This document shows, one piece after another, positions 1 to 12,600 of a stretch of 64,000 nt of DNA; positions within the stretch are counted from its first letter, which is position 1; each line of letters begins with the position of its first letter. The notes under the pieces are model-generated. The model saw nothing but the letters and a program-made list of their open reading frames with translations, made no database searches and was not told where the DNA came from. This DNA comes from Odontocerum albicorne (Eukaryota > Arthropoda > Insecta > Trichoptera > Odontoceridae). The DNA is taken from contig OX463862.1 of the NCBI GenBank assembly GCA_949825065.1, forward strand, positions 14,751,592 through 14,815,591. The letters run 5' to 3'. Position numbers and translations under genes: made by a program.

Positions 1-194
1 AAATATAATTTCAAATTGAAACACTGTTTTATTCACTTAAAAATATTTAACCCAATTAGTTTCCAGTCATATGTCACTTATCTTTAGGCGTACTCAGAAC
101 TTATTTAAATTAGTTTGGAGTCGCATATTATTTGAAACTAGTTGGGTTAAATATATATTTTAAAGTAGATAAAACAGAATTTCAAGTTATATTT
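1..194. repeat. Imperfect palindrome (foldback element)
   Basis: Left arm at about 2-64 (atttaacccaattagtttcc) pairs with the right arm ending about 194 (gaaactagttgggttaaat). No coding content. Confidence 0.55.
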
Positions 195-593
195 ATGCTC
201 GTATTTGAATAAGCATGAATTTCCACAGTGTTGACGCTAAAACTCGAGAAATATCCAAAACAATTATATGAAATTATCCTGAAATTAATTTATTACGCGT
301 AAAACAATTTATTACTTTGTTATTCCACTTATTCGATTAACCCCCTAACCCGTTGCTCTCTTCAAGCGAAATGATCCCAGTTTGTTGAGGGAGCAATGCT
401 TACTTAGGTGACACTCGATAGGGGTGGAAACACGTGTAGCGGGGACTAACGTAATTAGTAAAATATTTTTTTAATGATTTTTTTATGATTCTAATCTAGA
501 GTGCCACAAAATTAAAGTCAAAACGCATAGGCATTATCCTGAAAATCAAATAAAGATCTTAATAAATGAAGTCACTGATAAGAAATGCACTTA

Positions 594-905
594 TAAGCAA
601 TAATTTCAAGAAACCAAACTTTACGTACACGTATATATTGTAAGTTATAGTTGAAGATAAAATTAAGCAATAATTTCAAGAAATTTAACTATACGTACAC
701 GTATATATTGTAAGTTATACTTAAAACTAAAATTATGCAATAATTTCAAGAAATTAAACTATACATACACGTATACCATACATACATTGTAAGTTATAGT
801 TGAAAATAAAATTAAACAATAATTTTAAGAAATTAAACTTTACGTACACGTATATATTGTAAGTTATAGTTGAAAATAAAATTAAGCAATAATTTCAAGA
901 AATGA
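594..905. repeat. Minisatellite, about 70-bp unit, 5 copies
   Basis: Each unit contains gcaataatttcaagaaa and cgtatatattgtaagttat; one copy carries an 11-bp expansion. Confidence 0.85.
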
Positions 906-1029
906 ATTAACAAGTAAGTCATGGAAATATATGTAACAGGAATATAAGTTTTCCTGGAAATATTTTTTGTCAAATAATATTTCCAGGAAAACCTATATAT
1001 TGTATATAAACGATACATATAAAAGCCAT

Positions 1030-1410
1030 TCTAAAAATATATTGCAGAATACGGAATGAATTGATAAGGAATGAATGTGAATTTAATATTGATATATTAA
1101 GAGCAAGAGTAAGGTAGAAATGGGCACTCGGAGATATTATGGGAAGGTGGAAGTAAGTGTAGACTAACAAAATAAAGATATTGTATGAATGTGAGTAGAC
1201 GGTGTGAGAGAGGAAGACCACGGAAAGTATGGTTTGATCAATTAATACATTTTTGAAAAAAGGAAACGTAAAAAGGGAGATAAATCATTTAAGAAGGTTA
1301 ATTAATGGATATAGAAAAGATGGAGAAAGTGTGTCGATGTAGGGAAGTCCGGCACTTTGTTCTTTCAGCTTGCCTTGACAGGAAAATGTCGTGATGATAT
1401 GCATGGAAAT
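1030..1410 (+). mobile_element. Non-LTR retrotransposon 3' fragment
   Basis: Broken translation still shows ERGRPRKVWFDQL and VLSACLDRKM, the C-terminal end of a LINE reverse-transcriptase ORF seen many times in this window. Multiple stops. Confidence 0.6.
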
Positions 1411-2177
1411 TTAAAAAAAATATTACATTTTTTTATGATATTACTATAAATTTAATAATCGAAATTTTAATTTATTATAAACAGATAACATCTACACACT
1501 AACTTATAACCAGATAACAATTCTTACAACTAATTATTTTAAGCGATATACGAGTATACTCGTATACTTTCGTAAGTTATGCTGAAAATAAATGCAACAA
1601 AGTTATCCTGAAAATAAAATGTAGCGACTATTTCAAGAAATTAATCAGTAAGTCTTAAAAAATATTTCATGAAAATAAGTAATATGCATACGTGTACATA
1701 AACCTTTCCTATACACCTTTCTGATTAACATAGTTATAAAATGTTGCTACATGGAAATAATTCTATTTTTGTTGTAATATATACAATGAAAGTGTAATAA
1801 AATACAAGTTTTTACTATCACACTTTCATTGGAGTTTTATCAAAGTGGCAATCTTTTGCAACAAACCATAAAAATATTAAAAAGGAAATGAAAAAAAAAA
1901 CAGGACCGCTTTTTAATAAAACTGGGTACCGATTGGAATAGAACCCGTAACCTCCAAGTCCGTAGCAGTCAGGCGTGTTATCAAGTAAACTACATAATTT
2001 AAATTACTCTTTATCAATTTAACATAGACATGTTTTAATTTGTTGTGAGTTTGAATTATTTTAATTACACTTTACATTATTTGTAAAAAAAGTTTTTTTT
2101 TTTATCAAAATCTCATAGCGAAATATAATTTTAAAGTTACTTAAACATCTATCGCTCTATAAGAAACTATTTATTTA
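1411..2177. other. AT-rich intergenic DNA
   Basis: No gene is seen. The stretch at 1917-2000 (gaacccgtaacctcc) resembles an antisense tRNA-derived SINE head like those at 46398 and 40298. Confidence 0.4.
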
Positions 2178-2630
2178 TAAACAGTACAAGGTACGTTATA
2201 ACAACACAAAAGGTAGTTAGTGGTTCAAGTGTCGCAAATGATAAACAGTACAAGGTACATTATAACAATATAAAAGGTAGTTAGTATTTCAAGTATAACA
2301 AATGATAAACAGTACAAGGTACGTTATAATAATTTAAAAGGTAGTTCGTGTTTCAAGTATCACAAATGATAAACAGTACAAGGTACGTTATAACAATATA
2401 AAAGGTAGGTCATGTTTCAAGTATCACAAATGATAAACAGTACAAGGTACATTATAATAATATAAAAGGTAGTTAGTGTTTCAAGTATCACAAATGATAA
2501 ACAGTACAAAGTACGTTATACCGATATAAAAGGTAGTTAGTGTTTCAAGTATCACACATGATAAACAGTACAAGGTACATTATAACAATATAAAATGTAG
2601 TTAGTGTTTCAAGTATCACAAATGATAATA
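2178..2630. repeat. Minisatellite, about 62-bp unit, 7 copies
   Basis: Units start aaacagtacaaggtacgtta and end caagtatcacaaatgat. They are highly similar, suggesting recent expansion. Confidence 0.88.
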
Positions 2631-2907
2631 AAAAAACAATTTAAAACAAATACAATCATAGCAAAAAAATTAAACAATACATAAGCATATAAATAAGAAT
2701 ACATGTCACACACACAAATAAAAAAATTCAACTATGGTCACTGTCATCAAAACAATACGGGGCCGTCCAAAAATGGACAGGTCGCACTGTACCAAACCGG
2801 GCGTCACTCTTGACATTCGTGTGATAGGGGAATACAGATGGAAAACAAAAGAATCAACATGGGCATAATACAAAACCAGCACAAGGTAAAAATCGTTTAC
2901 ATAAGAC

Positions 2908-3072
2908 TTAATGCCTAAAGAGAAAAAATAGATATGACCGAAGTCATCAGTATCATTATACCCCCGAACACTAGGCGGGAAAAGTGTCTATGTCATTTCA
3001 ATGGATTAGGACAGCGCGAGACTCGAACTGGAACGGTAGTCGAATGTGTTACCGCGCGGCAAAGCACCTCTT
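2908..3072 (-). mobile_element. tRNA-derived SINE, antisense copy
   Basis: Matches the SINEs at 41264-41435 and 59505-59700. Read on the minus strand it has a box-B-like gttcgagtc and an A-box-like segment at 3040-3070. Confidence 0.6.
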
Positions 3073-3159
3073 CTACTAAAATGACAATATTGATGACTAT
3101 TATTTATCAGCCTAGCAGGTGCATTAAAAACGGGTTGTTATTTTATTCAATTACACGAA

Positions 3160-3520
3160 TTATTTATGACATAATACGTAATGAAGTGATTAGAGACGAA
3201 TATGAAGTTAAGGCTGATGAGAGTAAGATGAAGAGGAACATTGTGAGATGGTTTGGGCACATAGAATAAATGAATGATTAAAAAAATACTAACAAAATAA
3301 ATATATTGTGCAAATGAAAGTGGAACGCGTGGTAGAAGAAGACAAATGAAAATTTGGTTAAATTAACATTAATTGATAAAGGATTTTTGAGAGAAGGAAA
3401 AAATGTATGAGAAGGTGTATGGATGTATGTGTCGAAATAGAAAATATTGGCGCTGTATTATTTCTACCTACACCGACAGGAAAATGACACGGTGACATGT
3501 ACGTGTATGTATCATATATT
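3160..3520 (+). mobile_element. Non-LTR retrotransposon 3' fragment
   Basis: Translation shows IIRNEVIRDEYE and KMKRNIVRWFGHIE, then a decayed tail; same LINE family as 1030-1410. Confidence 0.6.
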
Positions 3521-3574
3521 ATATATGTATATGATTACATGAATTATTGTTGTAATAATTGTTTTCAGTTTCAG

Positions 3575-3663
3575 GTCTATTGTGGGAATTCAGCGTTCTT
3601 TTTCTGATATCATCCCTTCAATATTCTGCTGGGCAAGATGCCAACTGCGACTATAACCAAAAT
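3575..3663 (+). CDS. Protease A exon 1: signal peptide region
   Basis: Follows tttcag and ends before gtaatt. It encodes a hydrophobic stretch (LLWEFSVLFLISSLQYSAG) then QDANCDYNQN, whose Cys is the first CUB cysteine. There is no in-frame ATG because an upstream taa closes the frame (3556-3558). The start codon must therefore lie in an unseen upstream exon. A second acceptor 6 nt upstream (exon start 3569) is also in frame. Confidence 0.75.
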
Positions 3664-6600
3664 GTAATTATTTTTCTTTAATATTAAATCATAAACGTCA
3701 CCCATCAAAAAAAAAAACTCACATGTACTAAAAGGATGTGTAGCTCAAATTTTAAATGTGCAAGCCTTTGCGCCTCAGCAAGCATACAGTCTTAACAGAT
3801 CAGAGATCAATGCTGCAAGACGATTAGCAGGGTTAATATGATGCAGTGTTTCATTAGGTTGTGTTTTATACAATGCTTTTTTTGTGTTCTCTCACCTGAT
3901 ATGTCGTCTCGTTGCTGGACCTCGTAGTCGAGGAGCCTAACGCCATTCCAATGTCACTTCAGTTGGTATGCGAAGCTATGCAGAGGGTTTTTTTCTTTCT
4001 TTCTCCTCTATAAGTGAGTGAGCTGTTGCACCTCAGCAAATTCACCGATCACACAATTCTAAGGACAATTTTAAACAGTGCTATTTAAAGAGTAAACTGT
4101 TCTCAAGGGTGCTCTAGCTTGGGTCTCGAACTCACAATAAACAAATCACGTCTGGCAACTATAAAGCGCCCGAGCGAATCAAGTATAACAATTTCTTTGT
4201 ATGCAGTACATGTAGAAAGGCTTTAAATGAAATTCAGACTTAAATACTATTTTAAAAAAAAATAATGGGTTTCAACAATTTCACAAAAACGGTTAATACA
4301 AACTGACATATCAGTGAATGCGTGTGCCTGTCAACAGGACCATCACAAGGATAGGGCGATCAGGACAGTCGTCCCGGGCGTCAAAAGGCACACCAAAAAA
4401 ACCTTTCGCGGCCCCCCAGTTAATCGCCGATATACTCGTAAATGTTTATAATTTTTGTGACAAGTTGTATTTATGTTATATTCTTACACTCAAAATTCTT
4501 ATTTGAGTATTAATTTTATTACCTTTTTTAATGGTCGATAAAAGACAGTACATTGTAATAAAAATGTCTTCCTTTATTTCCAGGTTGTTCTAGGCACAAC
4601 ATATTACGTGTACTCTCCGAACTACCCTAACAACTATGGACCTTCCAAAACCTGCCGCTGGCAGGCTACTTGTCCACTCAATACCAACTGTCGTCTTACC
4701 TGTCCAACTATCAACATCCCTGCTGTAAGTATCAACATCCCTGCTGTAAGTTTCAACATCCCTGCTGTAAGTATCAATATCTCTGAAGGTAAGTATCAAC
4801 ATCCCTGCTGTAAGTTTCAACATCCCTGCTGTACGTATCAATATCCCTGAAGGTAAGTATCAACATCTCTGCTATAAATGACAGACAGAGCCGGGACGAA
4901 GTTTGCGTCTGGGACACCCATTTGAAAACGCGCCCCCATATGTTACCAGCACGCAATTTCCCTGTCGGGATTAGCAGAAAAGGGAAAGCGTCAGATTTTC
5001 TTACTCGATATACATCCTTCAACTCTTATATATACGAGGGTCATCCAGAAAGTAAGGGTACAACATTTATGTAGGATCGAAAAATGCTTGTATTTAATTC
5101 AAATTCACAGGATACTTCACAAATATATTAAATTATTTTTAAACGCAATCGCCGTCGAGATCAAGACATTTATGTAGTCGGTGCACCAGCTTTTCTATGC
5201 CAGTATCATATATACCTCCACCACCAGCTCTTTTAGCCACTTCTTCACAGCTTCCTCGACCTCCTGACCGTTGTAAAATTGTTGGGGTGTAGGGACACAG
5301 CCACGTCTCATCCCCCGTCACGATAGAGTCCAGAAAAGCTTCTCCCTCCTGTGCAAAACGATCCAAAAATTCACGCGCGGTTGTCATGCGATTTTGACGG
5401 TCCTCCGGTGTGAGGATTCTGGGCACCCATCTCATCTCGCACACAACTTCTTGTAACCAAGTTTTTCTGACACAATATCACCAAGGAGACTTCGAGAAAT
5501 GTCAGGAAATTCTTCGTGAAGATCGTCAAGCGTCACACGCTTTCGTCAGAAATCACTGCCTTGCCTTGTCGTGTGTATCAGTACGGCCTTCTCTGAACAA
5601 CCTAACCCACTTCGTGACATGTTGTCGACTCATCACACCACTACCATAAATTTCCACGAGCTTCCGATGGATATTCGCGACGGTATTGTTCTGCAAAGTA
5701 AAAAAACGGATGACCGCGCAGATTCCGCACGGACGGGAGGTGGCGGGAGCGCGTGACGACCTCTCCATCGGAAGAATTTACTGTGAATGAACAAAATGGT
5801 TGACAAACACGCGGGACCAAACAATCTGACCATTAGGATCCCCCTACACGCCAGGTTCCCCCGGCCTCAGGAGCCTTGTAACCTTACTTTCTGGATGACC
5901 CTCGTACATCCATTCTCCTTTTTATATAACTATTACAATTTCTCTGACATTTAACGTTTCCTTCTATCAAAATAACAATCACTTGATCCAACCATACTTT
6001 TCTTGGTATTCCTCTACCACGCCTTCCACTCAAATGTATTTGAATATGCATATAATACAAGAACACAATAAGGTGACCATTGTTTTCTTAACACTTTCGG
6101 AACGAGTAAAATTGTTATGATAATATTCCCTTATTACAAAATGAACTTTTTTGCTTCCTAAAAAATACACCTCCCAGTATCAAAATATAGATGAACATTG
6201 GGGACATACTATACTATGTATTTACCCCACAATATGCGAGTAAATAAGGGATGATTTTTTTAACAGGAGCCTTAAGTGATTTACATAATCATCTCGAAAA
6301 GCACCAGGGCCATCCTAAACCAATAGGCAAGTAAACAAAGCATCAAGGCGTCACTTTCAAGGAGCGGCAAATTTAATAAAAAATTTAAAAATGTATATAC
6401 GAGTATGTTTTGGAGAAAAGGAGATAACATATTACGATTAATGTGAATTTTTGTGGGAATGAAGACAGACATCGTTTCACTCATCCATAATAAATAAATA
6501 ATAGAATTATTATTCCAGACCACAGGCTGCACTGGAGATAGACTTCTGGTCTCCAAGACTGGCGATCCTGCCCTGACAGGAGCGGACAAGTATTGTGGCA

Positions 6601-9600
6601 AAGGATCTTTAGATGTCATATCAACTTCCAATAAACTCTCAGTAGGTACGTTATCTCACAATCTATTTCTTTCTTCCAGACCACAAGCTGTACCGGAGAT
6701 AGACTGTTGGTCTCCAAAACTGGTTCTCCCACGTTGACAGGAGCAGATAAATACTGCGGAAGAGGTTCACTGAATGTTTTGTCAACTGCCAATAAACTAT
6801 CAGTAGGTAGGAGGCATCAAAAGTTTTTAAATAACGGAATGGTTTAAGTTGATTTATTTTCAAGTCTGATTTTTTTTCAGTTCGTCTTTAACTTTTTACT
6901 TTCTTTTTCAACCCTAAGGAGGTTTTCTTGTCTTTATTAACTTTCTGTTACTCTTAAGTATTATTCATACTATCGCTTACGTCTCTATTCCACGTTTGAG
7001 TTTCTTTACATGTTCAACATCTCTGAGTTTTTATTTCATCTTTCTAATAAATATTTAACCATTTTCTTATTTTATTTGCTACATTTTTTTACTATCGCTT
7101 ACGTCTCTATCCCACGTTTGGGTTTCTTTAAATCCCACGTTTGGGTTTGGGTCACTTAAGTTTCTATCTCCCGTTTGGGTTTCTTTATATGTTCAACATC
7201 TCTGAGTTTTTCATTTTATCCTTCTATTAAATATTTGACCCTTTTCTTATATTATTTGTTACATTTTTTTAATATCGCTTACGTCTCTATCGCACGTTTG
7301 GATTTCTTTATATGTTCAACATCTCTGAGTTCTTTATTTTATCCTTCTATTAAATATTTAACCCTTTTTTTATTTTATTTGCTACATTTTTTTACTATCG
7401 CTTACGTCTCTATCCCACGTTTGGGTTTCTTTATATTTTCAACATCTCTGAGTTTTTATTTCATCTTTCTATTAAATATTTAACCCTTTTCTTATTTTAT
7501 TTGCTACATTTTTTTACTATGGCTTACGTCTCTATCCCACGTTTGGGTTTCTTTATATGTTCAACATCTCTGAATTCTTCATTTTATCCTTCTATTAAAT
7601 ATTTAACCCTTTTCTTATTTTATTTGTTACATTTTTTTAATATCGCTTACGTCTCTATCGTACGTTTGGATTTCTTGATATGTTCAATATCTCTGAGTTC
7701 TTTATTTTATCATTTTATTAAATATTTAACCCTTTTCTTATTTTATTTTCTACATTTTTTTATTATCGCTTACTTCTCTATCCCACCTTTGGGATAGACA
7801 AGTAAGCGATAGTAAAAAAATGTCCCAATTTAAATCAATTATTTTCGGGCTGCCGGGGACAAAGATACTTTACCTACTCTCAGGTGATATAAAACGTTGG
7901 GGGGACTTGACATGATGCTGGGAAGAAGAAGAAATCAATTATGATATGTAAAATCTGTCATTAAACCAATTTTAAAAGACAGAGTTTCATATTACGGACC
8001 AGTAAACGGATATTAAATATCACCAAGTCTGAACACACTCAATAGAGCTACCAAGCACTAGTAGTAAGACTAATATAATGAATGGAACTTCTCCCTATTT
8101 TGTGAGATTCCACATTCATCGTGGTCCACAAAATGTATTCTGCAGAATGATCTGAGTAGCTACATCAAATACTAGTGGATCTAAACTAGTGGATCAGAGC
8201 TACATGTGAAGGGCTTAAGGACGCCCTGAAGCATGAAAAGAATTTAAATGTATTGTGATTTGTTTAATAAAACACTGTTTATTCCATTTTTCATAACGGT
8301 ATAATCCTATCGGTTTCAAAACTTTCACCCAATCATGAGAGGAGCACAAACAAGATTCGTGATGTCAAAGCTTTGAAACCGGTAGGGTTATACCGTTATA
8401 ATATAAAGTGAAATAAACAATGTTTTATTAAACAAATTACCATGTCTTGAAACCTCCACAATGTAAATACCTAAGTAGTAAATAATGTATTTAAATGTAT
8501 GTTTTATTTTTAAAGAAGACATTTAATCGAACTGAAATCCTTTATCAGTGAATAAAAAAGGCTTTTTCAACTACGCCTTGGGTCTGGCAGACGGCACATA
8601 TTCTCGCAAACAGAGTTTGACACATTTGACAGATATGGTGCCCTTAACAATTTTGATTGGCGAATTTATAGTATATGTGTGAATTTCAATATTCCCCGTT
8701 TTTCTATTTTGTTAAAGTGTTAAAACATGGAATTTGGAACCGTAACGGTGCCGAGGGTGCCAATGGCACTCTCATGTTATCCGCACTCAGGGCGATTGCC
8801 CAGATGTAAGCGCCTCACTACGTTCGCAGATTTATCCCTCATGAAAAACGCTATTATGGTACGCCACTGGACCTCCTGAACTTAATGGAAAATGTTCTAC
8901 TGAGACCGGGAGTGTTTCAGCCGAGGATGTCTTATACGCATTAACAATTTCCAAAAAAAAACACCTTCGTGTTTTCAGTAAGTTTCTTCCGGTAAACACA
9001 TTTCAACTCTCATACATCTATTTGCAATTTCTGAGAAAATAGCTTAATAATACAGTCTGCAACGCAGCCCCCACCTGATTTTCCCTAAGCCTTCGGCTTT
9101 ACTGAAAATTAGCCTCGCGTTTCATATCGACGAATTGATGCAACACCATTGTGAACGGGAATCAATGGTTATGAACTTAGGTATCACTCCAGAGAATGGA
9201 ATAATGAGAAATAAATCACGTTGCGGTCGTGAGTGCGGGTAGCTAGGTGGATACTTCTTGCTCACTTAATCCCCGACACCGACACCACCACCGGCAGACA
9301 GTCTTCCTCCATAGACAACCGCGTATTTCCCATAATTAGTATTAATATTTTTATAAAAAGTCACACACGTCTCCCCACATACCTATATATACAACATTTA
9401 ATATTTTATTTTATTCACCACCATCTCGCCTTCATTATTTTTCACTCACACCCATTCAATATATTACCGTGTGTGAAAACGCAAATCCACAAATCTATGT
9501 ATATTTGTATGTAACATGATTTATATATCATCACGTTTATATATTGTAAGTATTTAACGTTTTTATTATTTCTCATAATCATTCATTAAAATACATTTCT

Positions 9601-12600
9601 CATAAACGTATCCTTTCCCATTTGCTCGAAAGAATAAAAAATCTCAACCTAAATAACATAACAGTCAGAAAATTATCCGATGAAGGAGTATGGCGTCCTA
9701 CAATTGGACCGAGACTCCGAATAAGTTATTCACCACTTGGCTCACTTAATATATTCAGTTATATTTTTTGACATCGCCACGTGGATGGAACGCCTTCGAA
9801 ACATCGACGACTATTTAAGCTAACCCAGCATAACAACAAATCCGAAAAAATATTTAAACAGTTGTGTAAAACTTCAAATATATTAATTTTCAAAATTCAT
9901 TTAAATTCATTTAAGACGTAATATAAAATTGAGAGCAATGTCGTAAACTTATTTGACGAGATTTAGAAATGTCACATTGAGTTAATGAAAGGCTATTTGC
10001 TCACTTAAGTAAGGCTTAAAATGCAAGATTTGTTTGTCAAACAATATTTATCAAAGAGCCTGATAAACTGACAGGTTGTTTATTTGATTTATTCTACTAC
10101 AGTTAAATGTAGCTACAATAAATCTTACGAAAGAGGTTTTTCATATTTGACTATTAAGAAAAACTTATGTTATATTATTGTTATACCATCACGCCGTTTC
10201 CCTGCCGGGTAGGTAGAGAGGATATAGAGCCAGACTTTTCTTTCTCAACACACACATCCTTAATGTAGACCACATCCATCGTCGTCCTTTCTGGGCCTCA
10301 AAGTCGAGGATCTAGTGGCGTCGAAGGATAGTTTTGTTGCATTTGAAATTTTCTGTGAAAGTACTGGCAACACTGGGCTGTTTCATGAATACATTTTTGT
10401 CAACCATGGACTATTTTTTTCTAATTATGAACATTTTTTTTAATCATGGAATATTTATGTTACTTGTGCACTCTTTTTTTATAATTTTCGACTATTTTTG
10501 TCAATCGCAAACTCTTATTTTCGATTGACTATTTTTGATGATCGTGAATTATTTTTGTAAACTTTAAACATTTTTTTTGTTATTTATGGACTATTTTTGA
10601 TGATCGTGAATTATTTTTGTAAACCTCGAACATTTTTTTGTTATTTATGGACTATTTTTGTTAATCGTTGGTTTTTGTTGTTGATCGTGGACTATTTTTG
10701 ATAATCATGGATTTTTTTCTAATTGCGAATACAAGAGTAACACATCATTAGCTATTCCAACATTTCATTACAAAAGTATTTCAGCAGAAAGAATCTAGGA
10801 TAAAATAAATTTAATCTTATAATTGTCTCAAAATATACTCGAAAATAAATGCACGTAAAAAATGTTAAACAGACGTAAATATGAACTTAAAAAAATAGAA
10901 TTTTATCACACTATACTTATATTCAGTACTGACAGGTTTATTGCCATGTAATCGTTTCCGATCGACAGCCACTTTTTAAGAAAAAATATATTGCGCTGCG
11001 AGTATTCCCTTTTTACGTGATGTCGGATCTTAAGTCGGTCGTCACTACTATTATTTTCATACTCAGGTGTTTAGTCACCGGAGAAGGAGTCCTTTTGGGC
11101 AGTTCTTTCTTCTTCACTACGTGACGTCACGCTCATAAAAATAAGAAAAATTCGAACTCGTATTGTAGATCGCGCTGGATGGGGACTTATTTTGTCCCGC
11201 ATAACAGCGTGAATGGTGGTGGGATTGAACTGAACTATATACATAGTTTGAAATCATTAAGTTGTATGTGTTTCTCACTCCTGCATAAAGATTGAACTGA
11301 ACTATACATAGTTTGAAATCATTAAGTTGTATGTGTTTTTCACTCCTGCATAAAGATTGAACTGAACTATACATAGTTTGAAATCATTAAGTTGTATGTG
11401 TTTCTCACTCCTGCATAAAGATTGAACTGAACTATACATAGTTTGAAATCATTAAGTAGTATGTGTTTCTCACTCCTGCATAAAATATTACGACGGAAAT
11501 CTGAAGGAGGTATTCAAGCAAGTATGTAAACCTTTTCGATTGGGGTTGGTCTGAGATGTCCAGTAATTAGAAACAAATAAAAATGTAATAAATATTTTGA
11601 TTCTGAATACTTTGTTTACTCTTCCAGGGTTGGTTTCTACTGCTTCAAGTACTGGAGGAACCTTCAGCTGTACTTTGACAGCTCAGGCTGCCACGGGAGG
11701 TGGGACATGCGCGTGTGGTTGGAAAAAAACTGTAAGAACAAGAAAAGCTTATTTAAAGAGTTTTATCATAAAATAAAGTCATACTTCTGTGTGTCTATAA
11801 TAATAATAATAATAATAGACATACAAGGTGAACCAAATTACCACGGCATATTTTAAGATTTAAATTTATTCCGAAGGAAATGGGTGACATGATACGAAGG
11901 AAATGGATGACATAACAACTAGTATAAACGAAACATTAAGGACAATACTTTGCCTCTGGAGTTGAGTAACCCTGTATCAACATGTGGAAGGTCTCGATTC
12001 TGCAAAGCAACTTGCATCTCGTTCTACAAGTGAGCCCGTGTGTTTTCTATGTCTCAAGATCTATCCATAAAATTCTCGAAAAATCCAATTTATTTTCTAT
12101 GTAAGCTTTGTTCCACTAAAAACAAATCTGAGTTCTTTACCTCTATAAAATAAGTCTTCGACAATTACGTAAGTCTGCTTGGTGAAGTTTGGTAATATTT
12201 TTTGGTATACATACTTAACATATATTGAACTTAAATACACATAAAATTATTAAATAATTTTAATCAATGACTGTAATTTATTATTTCTACTGCTTTTTGT
12301 ATCTTCATGTAAGTTTAAGATAAAGTTTTGTATTATTTGTCAATAATTTTAAGTACTTGTATAACCTGTCACGTATTCATTTGTATGTTATATAAAGACA
12401 CTGTTGTGTCATTAATAAAATAAAATGAAATAAAAATACAAGTCTTTGACAATTTGGAAACAGAAATTATTGACCAACGGTCAGGATCATTTGACATGTG
12501 TAGAAGGAATCATTGAAACTCCACAAATCCATGGCATACGTGTATGCACTACAACCATGGCCACACTTGAGAAGATTTAGGGTTCACCACAATGTGGAAA

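Noticed and set aside
2178..2630. CRISPR-like regular repeats
   Set aside because: Units are contiguous with no unique spacers; this is an ordinary minisatellite in eukaryotic DNA.
7175..7797. Two hydrophobic repeated frames resembling membrane proteins
   Set aside because: They are translations of the 122-bp satellite inside intron 3 of protease A.
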